In this document: in pieces, positions 1 through 10,592 of the stretch
Layout of the letters: the number at the start of each line of letters is the position of its first letter
Numbering within the stretch: the first letter of the stretch is position 1
Made by a program: the position numbers and the translations under genes
DNA from: Parelaphostrongylus tenuis
Lineage: Eukaryota > Nematoda > Chromadorea > Rhabditida > Metastrongylidae
Assembly (NCBI GenBank): GCA_019055375.1
Contig: JAHQIW010007168.1
Coordinates: 1-64,000, forward strand
Direction of reading: 5' to 3'
DNA length: 64,000 nucleotides
Notes under the pieces: model-generated
Database searches by the model: none
What the model was told of the DNA's origin: nothing
What the model saw: only the letters and a program-made list of their open reading frames with translations

Positions 1-685
1 TTCGTGTCCATCACTCAACGAAACTTCATCTTCTACCGAAATTCGTCTAAGAAGATAATTGACACTGACTAAATACATCGGTACGCTAACAGTCAACATG
101 CAGACAGTATGCATTCAATCAGCTCTATGGAGTTCGATAACGATGACTACATAGCACCCCTCATGGATCAATCAACGCCCAACATTTTGTCTTCCTATTT
201 CTTCGGAACACCCGATCCTTAGATGCGAAAAAATTTCATCAGTGGCTTTTGCAGCTCACACGCAGGAAACTGATGGACCCGAAGAACTATAAGTGAAGAG
301 TATTCATCGCGACTATGACTCTTTGATAATAAGGAGGAAGTCAACGCCTATACTTCCGCTGCTCATTCAGCAAAGACGCTTAATCACTATCGCGCAAATC
401 AATTGAGCTTTTCCATCTATTCAGAATAGGCAAAATGAAATTCTAAGATGTCCTTTGGCTAGTCACGAAGTATACACTTTTTTTTCTTCAACTGATCATT
501 TCCTTTTTCCTCTCAAACGCAGGTGAATGATTACATAGAGCAGGGCATAAATCGTGAAGAACCAGGCAAGTGGATAACCATCACTGAGTAGATAGAATTG
601 CGGTAAAACTATTTCAATGATATTACTCAAGACTCCTAATGTTTTAATTGTTCTTTTCGCAGTGTTATGATGTTTCGAATATGCC

Positions 686-840
686 CAAGGGAACTGAGTG
701 GTGAACAAAAATTTGACCTCAAATGGGAGTTAGCTCCCAACGTCAACTCAACTCCCGTCTAAGGTCGAATTTCTTCTCAAGACTCAGTTCTCTTGGATAT
801 ATTTGAAGCATCTTACACTGCGAGAATAACAGTTAAAACA
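686..840. repeat. Hairpin (inverted-dimer) copy of tRNA-bearing SINE family 1
   Basis: The left arm (from about 686) reads as the family-1 3' tail in reverse complement, with the motif GAACTGAGTGGTGAACAAAAA and then a fragment of the tRNA T-arm. The right arm, ending about 800, repeats the same segment in forward orientation. The two arms would fold into a long hairpin around 740. After the right arm comes the family tail with the short stem ACTGC...GCAGT-like motif (about 811-835). No protein is encoded. Orientation relative to a source element is unclear because both halves are tail. Confidence 0.6.
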
Positions 841-904
841 TATAGAATCGTGAGTATTATAAATGCATAATCGCTGTCAGTTTAACTGGGTTTAGAATGC
901 GATA

Positions 905-1015
905 TGGTGGCTCAACTGTGTAGTGGTAGCACTGTCTTCGTATGAGTGAAACCCGGTTTCAACTCCCGTCTGGGGCTCATTCTTTGCTAGCCACTCAGTT
1001 CTCTTAGGTATATTT
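905..1015 (+). repeat. tRNA-bearing SINE family 1, diverged copy
   Basis: A tRNA-like head with the GTGTAGTGGTAG D-arm motif and a TTTCAACTCCCGTC T-arm remnant is followed by the family tail CCACTCAGTTCTCTTAGGTA. It is clearly related to the copy at 10360-10578, but the acceptor stem and anticodon arm have drifted. Confidence 0.6.
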
Positions 1016-1039
1016 GATTGAAGTGTAGAACTACCGTGA

Positions 1040-2790
1040 TTTTACATTTCCATTGATATCATTTCGTTCATAAATCGATGTGTCATAGTTGCTGATGAAT
1101 TTGAAAACAACATCTATACAGCTTCTTTAGCCATTTTTCCTTATTCTGTCCAACGACATTTAATTTATGCACCTTTATTATAGTCCCTTAGTGAAATGTT
1201 TGGTACTATCGCTGACCTCTTTTGATCCTTTTCTGTCAACAACGAAATCTACATAATGATTATCCCGAGCCTCACATGGAACTCGAGATAGGCCTCTCGC
1301 ATTCGTTTTTTTTTTAATGTTGCAAAAAATTCCATATCAGATAACTATAATTGTTGTTCAAAACACGATTTTATTGTCTTAGATCAGTAAAGAAGATTTG
1401 AGTATTGATAGACCTGATCTGAACTATGGAGAAACAGTGCATTTCATTTGGTGAACTTTTGACGAGGTGATTAACTATAGCAACGTAAAGTAAAAAAAAG
1501 CACTGTTGTGGCAAAAATCAGTGGTACATTTCTATGACACAAAATGAAAGTGAAATAATTACTGTAATTTATCGAACCGGCACATCTGAATATTGATTCC
1601 TTATTTTTGCTTTTATTGATTACTCAACGATTTTTGGTTTTGTGTCGTTTTTCTTGGTGTTTGAATATATTGTCAAGAAGCGTTGGTTTCGTCGTTTCTT
1701 GAAACAAAAGCACATTGTTATGCCGTAACACATCTTGAGTGGTTGCTGTTAAAAGTTTCACAAGAACCGGTGATCGACTAAAAAACCATCAGCGAAACTG
1801 TTTTGCATCTCTAACATTATTGTGCTATACCTCTAAAGTTCTCATCATTGTTGTCACTATCATCACTGTAATCAACAATATCAGTAGATTCCCATCCATT
1901 ATCAGAAACGAAGCATGCAATGCGATCATTTTGGACGTGAAAATCTCTTATAATGTTCACATAGAAATAGAAAATCCAGTAAACATCTGTCACATGCTTT
2001 ATACTTTAGCAAAACTTTTTACCACTCGATTTGCAAAGTTTCGTTGATTTAATGTATATCTTTCCATACTATCAATTTGCCTATTATCATTTCATGGAAT
2101 GACATTAACTTAGATTCGAAGTGAAATCTATTCATGACGTCATTTGCAAAGCAACGATAATCTAGGCAATCCTCAAAGTTGATTATACTGTAAAACGTGC
2201 TCGTTCTCAAGCATGATCTAGTACTGCAGTTTCAACGAAATTGCTAATATTCAGCAGTCTTTCCGCTTGTTTTTCTTGTATCCCCATTCATTTCATAAAA
2301 ATATGGTGAAGCTTTCGATGCTTAAGCAGAAAGGCGTAAGCTCAAATACTTTCTCTCTACCTTTCCTTCTCTCTGTCTCTACATCTGTCTCTCTACCTCG
2401 CTGTCCCTCCGAATCTTTATTAACCTAGAAGCCTATATAGAGTGATTCAATAGAAATCTTTCTCTCTTCTACTGATCATTAGTGAATGCTCATTTTCAAA
2501 GAGAAAACATTTAGCAATAATCTAGTAGTGGTGAAGGGCATGACGTTAGCGATTCATTTCTAGAATATTCTAGAGTTGTCAGGTAAAGTGGAAAAATTTC
2601 CTTCTTCCAAAATATTCTACGGTTGTTTTATTGGAGTGGAAAATTTTTCCTCAACCAACTACAAATCCTTCTTCTAAATGAAGATCGTTCAAATTCTATA
2701 AAAACTTTCTTTATACCTTTAACATTCTGGAGTAAGTAAACAGGGTGCTTCCAGCATTCATCAATTTCCACGTATTCGACTTCATCAAAC
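1040..2790. other. Non-coding stretch with a pyrimidine-rich tract
   Basis: I see no supported exon here. The open frame at 1739-2047 lacks an ATG at its start and has no protein-like composition or splice context. The only distinct structure is a CT-rich low-complexity run at about 2340-2412, built from repeated TCTCTCTACC and TCTGTCTC-like units. Confidence 0.5.
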
Positions 2791-2794
2791 ACCT

Positions 2795-3010
2795 TTATAC
2801 TGCAATTCGCGGTGATTTGCCATTACAACTTAGTGCTGGTGTACTCCGACACAGCTCTAGTACAGCGTCCCAGACGGTCTCAGATCCCTCACCGACCCCG
2901 GAGGGATGAAAGGCTTGATGAATTGTGGTGCGGGGTGAAACCAACGACCACGACAATGTAATGTGGGAGCAACGTCTGACCATTGAGCTACTCGCCGTTT
3001 TAGGTTCTTT
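2795..3010 (-). repeat. tRNA-headed SINE family 3 copy
   Basis: In reverse complement the stretch starts with a tRNA-like head (GCGAGTAGCTCAATGGTCAG), followed by a body containing a CATCAAGCC...TCATCCCTCC segment shared with the copies at 34195 and 50925. The open frame across it on the minus strand is an accident of this repeat and not a gene. Confidence 0.55.
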
Positions 3011-3398
3011 CAAAGCCTTATAAAAGGTCACCCTCAATTTTATTTCTAGTTTTCTGTTTACTCGAGCTGACGTGACATATCGCTGAAATTTCAGTGCTCT
3101 TTGGGTTCAACCTGTTTTCTCGCGAACGTCATCTCCAAAAGCAAATCAGGGTGCATTGTGGATATGACTGCTGCTCAAGGATTTAGTCTTCTTAATAAAT
3201 TTCATTTATTCTTCAACAGATTGATTCTCTTGGAATCGTAGGATAGCAGTACTAAACGTTCACAAGTGTTTTTCTCACAATTAGCTATCAATCCTCATTT
3301 ACTGGTGGGAATATCCCAAGCAAGTCTGGTACCAGTTCTGCGCACTCCACACGATTAGAAGCTTACTGAAGACCGTCTGGGGCTGACAGTATTTACTA

Positions 3399-3638
3399 TT
3401 GAAGATTGCTCCTATCATTGCACTTAGTGCTACTTTTCATCTCTTAATGACGTTTTTGAAAATCATCTTTTTTTCATACTTGATACCTATTTTTTTACCA
3501 CGAGCTCAAGAGCAAGAATTGGGAATAAATTTTGATTTGACTGTGGGCGACTATCTACCGACGATTTTCATATTGGAGAAACTCTGTTTTCAAATCATTT
3601 TCACATTGTTTTTTACGCTGTTCTTCTACTACAAATAA
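3399..3638 (+). CDS. Possible short hydrophobic ORF or terminal exon, unrecognised
   Basis: A 79-codon frame contains two strongly hydrophobic segments around a charged middle (RAQEQELGINFDLTVGDYL). Overlapping AATAAATAAA signals follow the stop. The first codon is TTG, so if real it would be a last exon whose acceptor lies near 3398. No family was recognised. The call rests only on composition and the polyadenylation-like signal, and chance is a real possibility. Confidence 0.15.
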   Translation: MKIAPIIALSATFHLLMTFLKIIFFSYLIPIFLPRAQEQELGINFDLTVGDYLPTIFILEKLCFQIIFTLFFTLFFYYK

Positions 3639-3687
3639 ATAAATGTGGTCGCTTTTCTTGATCAATATCCTTCATTGGTTGCATAAC

Positions 3688-3910
3688 TCAAAATTTTTCG
3701 AAAGAAATTGTGCATTTTACATGCAAGCCAACCGATGCCGATTCACTAAAATTTATCACAAAACCACACTCTATGAGTCTTATGTCCCGTCTTATTCTTA
3801 GTTGAATGGTTCTGAGCTGTTTAATCAAAGTGGCAGCATGGAGCTTTCTTACGGAGGCTGAAAAAGTCTTGAGCTCTTGTAAAAATTGACATTGTACAAG
3901 CCCCAAAATG
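3688..3910 (-). CDS. Possible minus-strand exon, unrecognised
   Basis: An open minus-strand frame of 72 codons reads as a basic helical sequence (LIKQLRTIQLRIRRDIRL inside). An acceptor-like TTTTTCAG lies within it near 3860. It is downstream of the gene at 4498-10129 on the same strand and could be a later exon of that gene or of a neighbour. No join could be established. Confidence 0.15.
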
Positions 3911-4497
3911 ACTCCTCAAATGGGTTCTGTTTCTAGTATGTACTAATTTGTGCCTATCAAGGAAATTTGGCAAAACATAATTGAAGGACTTAAAGTACGG
4001 AGCAGGTTGTTGATGGTCGCCCTCAAAAACAATTAAGCTTGACGTCTGCTATACTGAGGAGGAGTCTAGCGAAACAACAGAAAAGTACACTCAAGAGTAG
4101 CACGGAGTTCAACCAGTCAACTTGTAAGTGCTCTTTCGACTAACAGCAACAAAAGTATTCTTCGGCCTAGAATGTATGAAAATCTGCTTAAAATACATCG
4201 AGTGGAATGAACATTATGGAGCGAGAAGACTCATAATGGTCGGAAAACATGTGTATGTGAACTACAATGTTTTTTAGAGGCAAATATTTTTCATTAACCT
4301 GCTGGAAAAGTGAATAGGCTTTCTCCTTCTTTCTGCCAACCAGAATTTTCAGGACGCCAAGGGATGTTCCTATTTTTTTCTAAACATCAAGGCTAATATT
4401 CGTCCAAAATTGTCTTCGACATTTCATTCTTCTTCAAGACGTATAGTGACAAATTTTCATAGTACAATTTCGCTAGAACCACCAGTGTATTTAAATC

Positions 4498-7400
4498 TCA
4501 AAGGCTTATCTTTTTAGCCGACTCGAGGTCGGCAAATGTAGTAGTAGTATCAACAGAGGTAGCAGTACAATCATTGGCCCACATTTCGGTGACTTCGCTT
4601 TCTTCAGAGCGTAGACGTACACTGTCTCCAAAGGTTTACAAATTGTTTTTTGATCCCGAAATAAAAGGGTGTCTTGAAGTAATTAGATTAATAATATTTC
4701 CCCCATTTCTTCACTTCAGCGTCTTTCACCACATTTTCCGAAATACCGCAGGACTGAAACAAAAGACGGCACGGAAATCGAGAAGATGCCCGAATTTTTT
4801 TGAAAACTCTTCGCTGTTAAACTTCTAAGATACGAACTGCTCTTTGACGTGTTTATTACAATTATGTCAATGCATCAGTCGCTATCCCATGGCGTGTGAG
4901 TCTCAGCATTTCCTCTATTTGTTTTGATATCTTACAGTCTTCATTTATTGTGATGGTTAAGTCTGGGTGTGGATTCAGCTGGAACTTGTGGATCTCTCAT
5001 GTTATTTCTTCTATGATATGCTGAATGGTAGCCAAGTGTGGTTTCTATATAAAAGCTGAAATAATTGTGCTAAAGCGATCGTAGGTCATTGCCACAGACA
5101 GCTGACTATTTTTTTTGATCGAAGGCTTGTTTGCTATTTTACTACTATTGTTTTTACTCTCCATCAAAGTTATCGGTGATATTGATGCATAGTTTCTTCA
5201 TGATATTTATTATCAGATCCTCAAATTTATGTTCGAGTTCTTCGTATTCTTTGAGGTTGCTTATCAAAATCCTTTCTAACACGCTTATCAAAAAAAAGAC
5301 AAAGACTCTTACTCTTCCATCACCTGACTACTAATTTTCGCATAATAGAATTTACATCTGCACCTACTAGTTCAAAAATCATATGAAGCAATTGAAAGTG
5401 TGATAAAAGATTTTTATGAAGTATCTCAAATTTATAACCTCTCACTACCGTCTTCCTATTTATTTGCAAATAGTTTTCAGTTTCCCTTGACAGATTTCTG
5501 AAGTTCTGCGCTTATCAGCACTTTTTCGCTCACCCATTTTACATAGGACTTAAGATGCTGACATGTGAACCTTAGAGGTCGAAGTTCGTCGCAATACACG
5601 TGTGTCAAGGTCCAATCCCAAACTTAAGGCTATTAATCTTACAACCTCTGTGGGTTTGAAAGGCTGATAACAGACGTTTGGGAGCAAGAAAAATAACCTG
5701 ATACATCAATAAATGCCCTCATGTTCCTCCATAGCCCAACTATGCATTCGATCAACTCAACAAGCCACGAATTTTCGCCATTTTTGTGGTACATATCTCA
5801 ATGGATGATCAACTGAGAATACTCTACTTTTATTTATTTTGCAAGCTATTTATAGGTGAAGTAGTTAATGTTTTGACATTTTTACCAATTTTCGTAGACT
5901 TTGGTCATCAACCAAGTCAACAAAGTTGACACTTTGCAACTACTAAAATTTCAGCTATCTTTTCGATAATGCTTACCATCATCATTCGGCTTACAACTCA
6001 CAAGTTTCTAGTGCCCGCATCAAATTTAGAAGAACCATGGAATCGAAGACTGAATACAAACCATGCAACCATATTGCTTTTCGCAATTTCGGTATAATTC
6101 CAGTACTCTTGGAAGCCCTCAAACAGTTCAGCCCTTAATGATAAACTGTGATGCTAATTTGCTCATAAAGTTGTTTTCTTGACCTAGCTACCCAAAGGCG
6201 GAAATAATTGTCCTTTGGCAACAAGTTTAATAAATCCATTTTTTATGAAAATCTTTCTCAGAATTATTCGTAGACTGATTTACCGTATACTCGTTTCTTG
6301 CATTCTTGCCACTGAAAGTAGCTTGCGCTTTTTCCGCTAGGCTCATGTTGGATGTTATAGGAGCATAGTCGTGGGCAAAGCAGAAGTAGTGCAACTTCGT
6401 TTTCACTCGCATCTTATTTCACCTAATTCCTCATGTGACTTCCTCCACAATATCGAGAAATGGCTTTGAGAAGTTTCAATAATCTTGTCGAACTGATACT
6501 TCAGATCTGTGATAACGTCGTTGCATTCTGGCAAAAATAGATTTGAGAATTTGTTCTCTAACTCAAGAAGGATTTATGTACTTTGATCAATAATTGCCTG
6601 ATTGCTCAACGTTATTAAGACGCATCGGAATCCTGTTTTCTCCCTATATCATAACTTCGTGAAAATAATCTATTAGCATTCATTAAAATCAAACTTATAG
6701 GATTATCTATAGTCCGATGTAATTTTTTTTGTTGATTCAGGCAAATAGAAGGAGTGACTTGCTATAGGAATTCAAGTATGAATGTTGTTTTTGTGTTTCT
6801 TACTAGTTCAGCCAAATCGTTCAACAACATTTCCGTTTCTTTTCCATAACGAGATACTTCGCATTCCGATGATTTTCGTGTGAAAAAGCGGACCAACTCA
6901 TGATACTTGTTGTACTGATATTCAATTTCCTCTAAACCGAAAAGAGAGTTGGACCACTGGGAACGTCATATTTATTCATGCGAATATGAGAACGAATTTA
7001 GATGTTGTTGACAAAGCCTGAAATCTGAAAGTATAAAGCGTTTCGAGTCAATCAATTTTTTTGCGGATTTCCTATGAAATCGACTGATCAGGCACCACAG
7101 AGATGATTGAATGCATATTTACTCGCTACGATTACTTGTAGTAGCCTGTCGATCTACAAAGCGAGCACTGTTATCCTCCCAGGCAAGTCTGCACTTTGCC
7201 CACCCAGATCGATGGACAGCTTGATATGCCCATGGTGCGAGATCAAGCAATGTGCATACGTTAGCATTTAAGTGCACCTTCAATAATTGCGTTACAGGTG
7301 CTCCTTTCCAAAAGTAAATGATGTACCTCAAAGATGAACCGAAGTGAACCACAAAGTTGGAAATATAAATTAGTTCTCATCGGTGGGAAATGCGCCGACG

Positions 7401-10129
7401 CATAATTGATGTGAAGCTATTTTGTTAGGAATCACACTGCTCATAACAAAATTAGATCTTTTCTCATGGCAGTATAACACGACTCTTTCAGCAATCTTTG
7501 CATGCTCTAGTAATATCCTAAGAGAAAATGCAGCGTAAGGGAAGAGCAGCAATATTTTTCCTCAGATGCACGGTGCTGGTACAAGCTAACACTAGGCTTT
7601 CCAGACCTTTTCACTTTACCGGTTTGAGAAATTATTACCGACTTTTTGAGAGCAATTCACTACCCCCAATCTACGAGGGAAAAACCCATTATGAGCTTCT
7701 GACGACTACAAAGAGAAGCTTCTCAACGAGCATTCAACGATGCCCGTTAGAAAGGCTGCGATTCTTCAGCAGCAGCCTAACCTGCAAGCAAGAAGTTCAA
7801 AAACTTTTGTGAATGACCGGATACGAGGTAATGAAAGAAATGTAACAACAGCATATGAGTGCGATCCGAAGAGTAGATGTGAATACGGTTTGTTCAAAAT
7901 ATAAATGAGTACTACAAAAACTGTCTAACGTATAACAAACTGCACAACGTTGATAAATTGATGTGCAGTGATAATCCTTACTCTGATGTACAATGAAAAA
8001 GGCACGAGGTTTGAAAATTCTGCTTTCTACGCGGCTAGTATGAGAACATTCCGCTGCAGATTTCATCACTTTCCGTCTGACCATAGTAGGCTGAAATTGG
8101 TCATCAATCAACACACTGGAAAACTGCTCCTGCATGACAACTATAAAAATTTTCTGCTATTCCCATCAAGAAATTGATAAATACATCTTCCCTCAATTGA
8201 TGTCTTGGGAAAAAATCGACTCTTTCCAGAGATAAGTGATAATCCATTTCCTGATTAGATTTAACTTCACACGAGGACATTTTCAGAAGCCTCTCTCTTT
8301 TATTCACACCTTGGCCAGATTTATGACAACATGAAGTTTATTTCTTTCGGTCTTTCATTTTTAAACAAAAATTCTGAAGACTTGAACAAGTTGCAACTCT
8401 TATAAATATTTTCATTACAGCAGCCAACTTCCTGTCGCGCATGAAACATTTTCCAGCGTTTCTAAGAAAACTAACCTGACACCTGAGTAGTGCTCATACC
8501 GTCTACAGCGCACTGGTAAGGGATAATTTACAAAGCAAACATGTTCTCTGCGATAATGGACGAGTTGTCGAGAAAATGGCAGGAATGATGGTAAAACCAC
8601 TGAAACAGACCTGTCTGGCGAATTGTTGCCACTGATGATTTTATAAGCAACTCTTGAAAAAACGGCTCAAAGCACTCAAAGACAAACATGTTTTTCATCA
8701 CGCATTAGTTCTATACATGAGAGATCTTCCTTTTCCTAAGATCCTCAAAGTAGTATCATGATTGTCTGGGAGAATAACAGCAATATCTTGAAACGTCGAT
8801 AGACGACTGCAAGTTATTGCATAGGCCAAATATGCATTCAGTCACTTCTACGACGCTTAATGGAGTTGATGCTTGAATGACCTTTAAAGGGTTGATCTGA
8901 TAGGCGTTTTAGCCTTTACGCTTTATGCCAAGTCACTAGTTCCACTAAATCATGTGTTCCAGTAAATTATGTTAGCCTTTGAAGTTGATTAGGAATCAAT
9001 TCCGAGATTTTTGAGCACTGAAGTTTTGAATTATTCTGCTAGCGCAGCTTCGATCTCGAAATAAAAGCCGCTATACTTTTGTATTTTATATGTCTAAAGG
9101 TAGTCCTTGCCGAAACTTGACTTTTCATTCGAGTTTGCTTTTGTGCAAGTAAAATCGTATTGTGTATGGTTTCAAAATGTTTTTGCTACGTATCCTGCCA
9201 AAGCATATTATCAATATCTGTATTATTATTGTCATAATTATTATGAATGTGTCTTCTCAAAATGCCCTTACTACCCGTTTCGTTCAACTCACTGGGGACT
9301 TGTGGCCCAGTGGTTAGAGGTGCTCTACGACACCACGTGATTAATGGTTCGATTCTACGTCAAAAGCTTAACAAGCTTTTCGGGGTCTGAAATCGGCACT
9401 AGATTTGCCTGAGAGGACAGTGAAAGTGTTAGATCGACAGACCGCCGCAAGTCATTGTAAGGGCCAGATATCTACTCGTTCACCAGCGACAATGAAGTCG
9501 AGAGCATGGCGCATTACCTAGGAAATTATGAACGACGAGACCTCTAGTTTCATCGACTACGTCTGTTTTTCCATTACATTTTCCACCCAATGTCTTGCAA
9601 GAAATCAAATACTATACTAAGGCTATCACAGCCTTTTCCTTGACATTATGACAAATCAAGCTTTGACGGTGTCATGCTGAACGGTTATGACGCACAATCG
9701 CCGATGTGCAATGATTACGCTTTCTAAAAGAAATTGTGTCTTCAAACGTTAAACAAACATATAAGGGTTCGTTTTTTACACGATCCGACATTAGATTGTG
9801 GGCATAGTTTGAAGGTTTAGTTCGCTTATGAATGAACAAAGTATTAAGACTAAACAGATTTCCTATGGAAGTCTAAGACAGCCGTACTGCGGCGTTCCCA
9901 CATTGGTTAACCTGGATGCAGCCTACCTGTGGCGTTGCGCGTAGTTTGAGCAGCATCTCTGCGATACTCGAGCTCAGCTCATCAGAACTTTGGTGATCGG
10001 AATAGAAAAGATCACCGTCTACAATCCACAAATCCTCATTGAGCATCTCTTCCAAGTTAGTTGCTGAGGCACGTGGCGCGTCGTAGGTGATGGGTAAGGA
10101 AATCAAGCGCAAACAAAAGCGACTCTACT
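4498..10129 (-). CDS. Multi-exon gene for a large helical protein of unknown family
   Basis: Exons were chained on the minus strand by GT-AG sites with matching phase: about 10129-9927, 9593-9518, 8652-8541, 8461-8367, perhaps 8309-8271, 8140-7982, 7920-7782, 7517 to about 7450, 6956-6804, 6561-6423, 6311-6284, 6145-6062, 5942-5886, a possible 15-base exon 5557-5543, 5497-5324, 5283-5158, then 3' exons within 5105-4863 and 4753-4498. The translation is hydrophilic, helix-rich and without a signal peptide. Typical stretches are GLEEIEYQYNKYHELVRFF, NLKEYEELEHKFEDL and LRAELFEGFQEYWNYTE. No catalytic motif or domain was recognised, so no function is offered. The 5' end (no clear ATG) and the joins after 7450 and after 5158 are unresolved. 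Reading straight through 5105-4863 meets TAG (5045-5047) and TGA (4997-4999), so the 3' part is either spliced differently or decayed. Several introns contain SINEs. An acidic C-terminal exon (4625-4498) ends FADLESAKKISL. Confidence 0.55.
5590..5770 (+). repeat. SINE family 3, degenerate copy in an intron
   Basis: It shares the tail motif ATAGCCCAACTATGCATTCGATCAACTC with better copies (compare 34400-34440). It lies between exons 5942-5886 and 5557-5497 of the minus-strand gene, antisense to it. Confidence 0.4.
7090..7300 (-). repeat. SINE family 3 copy in an intron
   Basis: In reverse complement the body reads GGGAGGATAACAGTGCTCGC, then GATCGACAGGCTACTACAAG, then a tail with AAATATGCATTCAATCATCTC. 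These are the same blocks as in the copies at 9285, 34195 and 50925. It lies between exons 7517 and 6956 of the minus-strand gene, in the same orientation. Confidence 0.6.
8755..8885 (+). repeat. SINE family 3, 3' body and tail
   Basis: Blocks TCTGGGAGAATAACAGC, GATAGACGACTGCAAGTTATT and GGCCAAATATGCATTCAGTC align with the body and tail of other family-3 copies. The tRNA head is missing. It sits in an intron of the minus-strand gene, in opposite orientation. Confidence 0.55.
9285..9517 (+). repeat. SINE family 3, near-complete copy
   Basis: It has a tRNA-like head (TGGCCCAGTGGTTAGAGGTG and a B-box-like ATGGTTCGATTC), a body GGACAGTGAAAGTGTTAGATCG and a tail GCAAGTCATTGTAAGGGCCAG. Its 3' end abuts the exon 9593-9518 of the minus-strand gene, so the donor GTAATG used by that exon lies at the SINE boundary. 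Confidence 0.65.
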
Positions 10130-10345
10130 TCCCAAAGACGCAGGTGGATTCAAGGGATGAACACTCCGTTTCTGCAGAGCCAATTTGATATCACTTCATT
10201 TTTACAAGTCAAGTTAGCCGAAAACGTGTAATCAAGTGGCTGAGAAGTTTATTCAAGGCGGATCTTTTAGGGATACACTGGCAAGATGTACGTGAATACC
10301 GAGCATCACGTTGAGAACTCAGCAAGCTCAATTTTGCGTATGAAA

Positions 10346-10592
10346 AAGCTAAGCACAGTATAACTAAGAGAATTGAGTGGTGAACAAAGATGTTGAAGAA
10401 TGAGTGGTCGGGCAAATGTGCCTCAGTGGTGTAGTGGTAGAGCACGCGTCCCCGAGTAGGATGAAACGTGGGTTCGATTCCCGCCTGAGGCCGTGTTTTT
10501 GTTCACCACTCAATTCTCTTAGTTATACAAGTAAAGTAATAATACTGCGAAAGAAGCAGTGAAATTAATATAATTTCGAAGCTAAGCACAGT
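10346..10592 (+). repeat. tRNA-bearing SINE family 1, intact copy with target-site duplication
   Basis: The 14-base direct repeat AAGCTAAGCACAGT at 10346-10359 and 10579-10592 flanks the insertion. The element has 30-base perfect terminal-type inverted repeats (10359-10388 and 10498-10527, containing GAATTGAGTGGTGAACAAA and its complement). It carries a tRNA-like core at 10420-10491 and a 3' tail with the small hairpin ACTGCGAAAGAAGCAGT. A long target duplication with an AT-rich tail points to LINE-driven copying rather than a cut-and-paste MITE. Confidence 0.75.
10420..10491 (+). tRNA. tRNA-like 72-nt cloverleaf inside SINE (probably pseudo-tRNA)
   Basis: The stretch folds by hand into a complete cloverleaf. 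The acceptor stem GCCTCAG/CTGAGGC has 7 of 7 pairs, and the D arm is GTGT/GCAC around AGTGGTAGA. The anticodon stem CGTCC/GGATG encloses loop CCGAGTA, the variable region is AAAC, and the T arm is GTGGG/CCCGC around TTCGATT. The loop would give anticodon GAG, but position 33 is C instead of the near-universal T, and there is no long variable arm as a leucine tRNA should have. Its place inside a repeat makes a working tRNA unlikely. It is the SINE promoter region (A and B boxes). Confidence 0.5.

Noticed and set aside
4574..4828. 84-codon plus-strand frame
   Set aside because: Shadow of the minus-strand exons at 4498-4753, which have better acceptors and composition.
5998..6061. Read-through of exon 6145-6062 to a stop at 5998-6000
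   Set aside because: The GTTTGT donor after 6062 joins in phase to exon 5942-5886, giving a longer consistent protein.
8185..8250. Extra exon with a 44-base intron in the minus-strand gene
   Set aside because: The phase needed to join it to exon 8461-8367 creates a stop codon; the direct join or the 8309-8271 exon fits better.
10420..10491. Functional leucine tRNA (anticodon GAG)
   Set aside because: C33, a short variable region and location inside a repeated element argue for a SINE-derived pseudo-tRNA.
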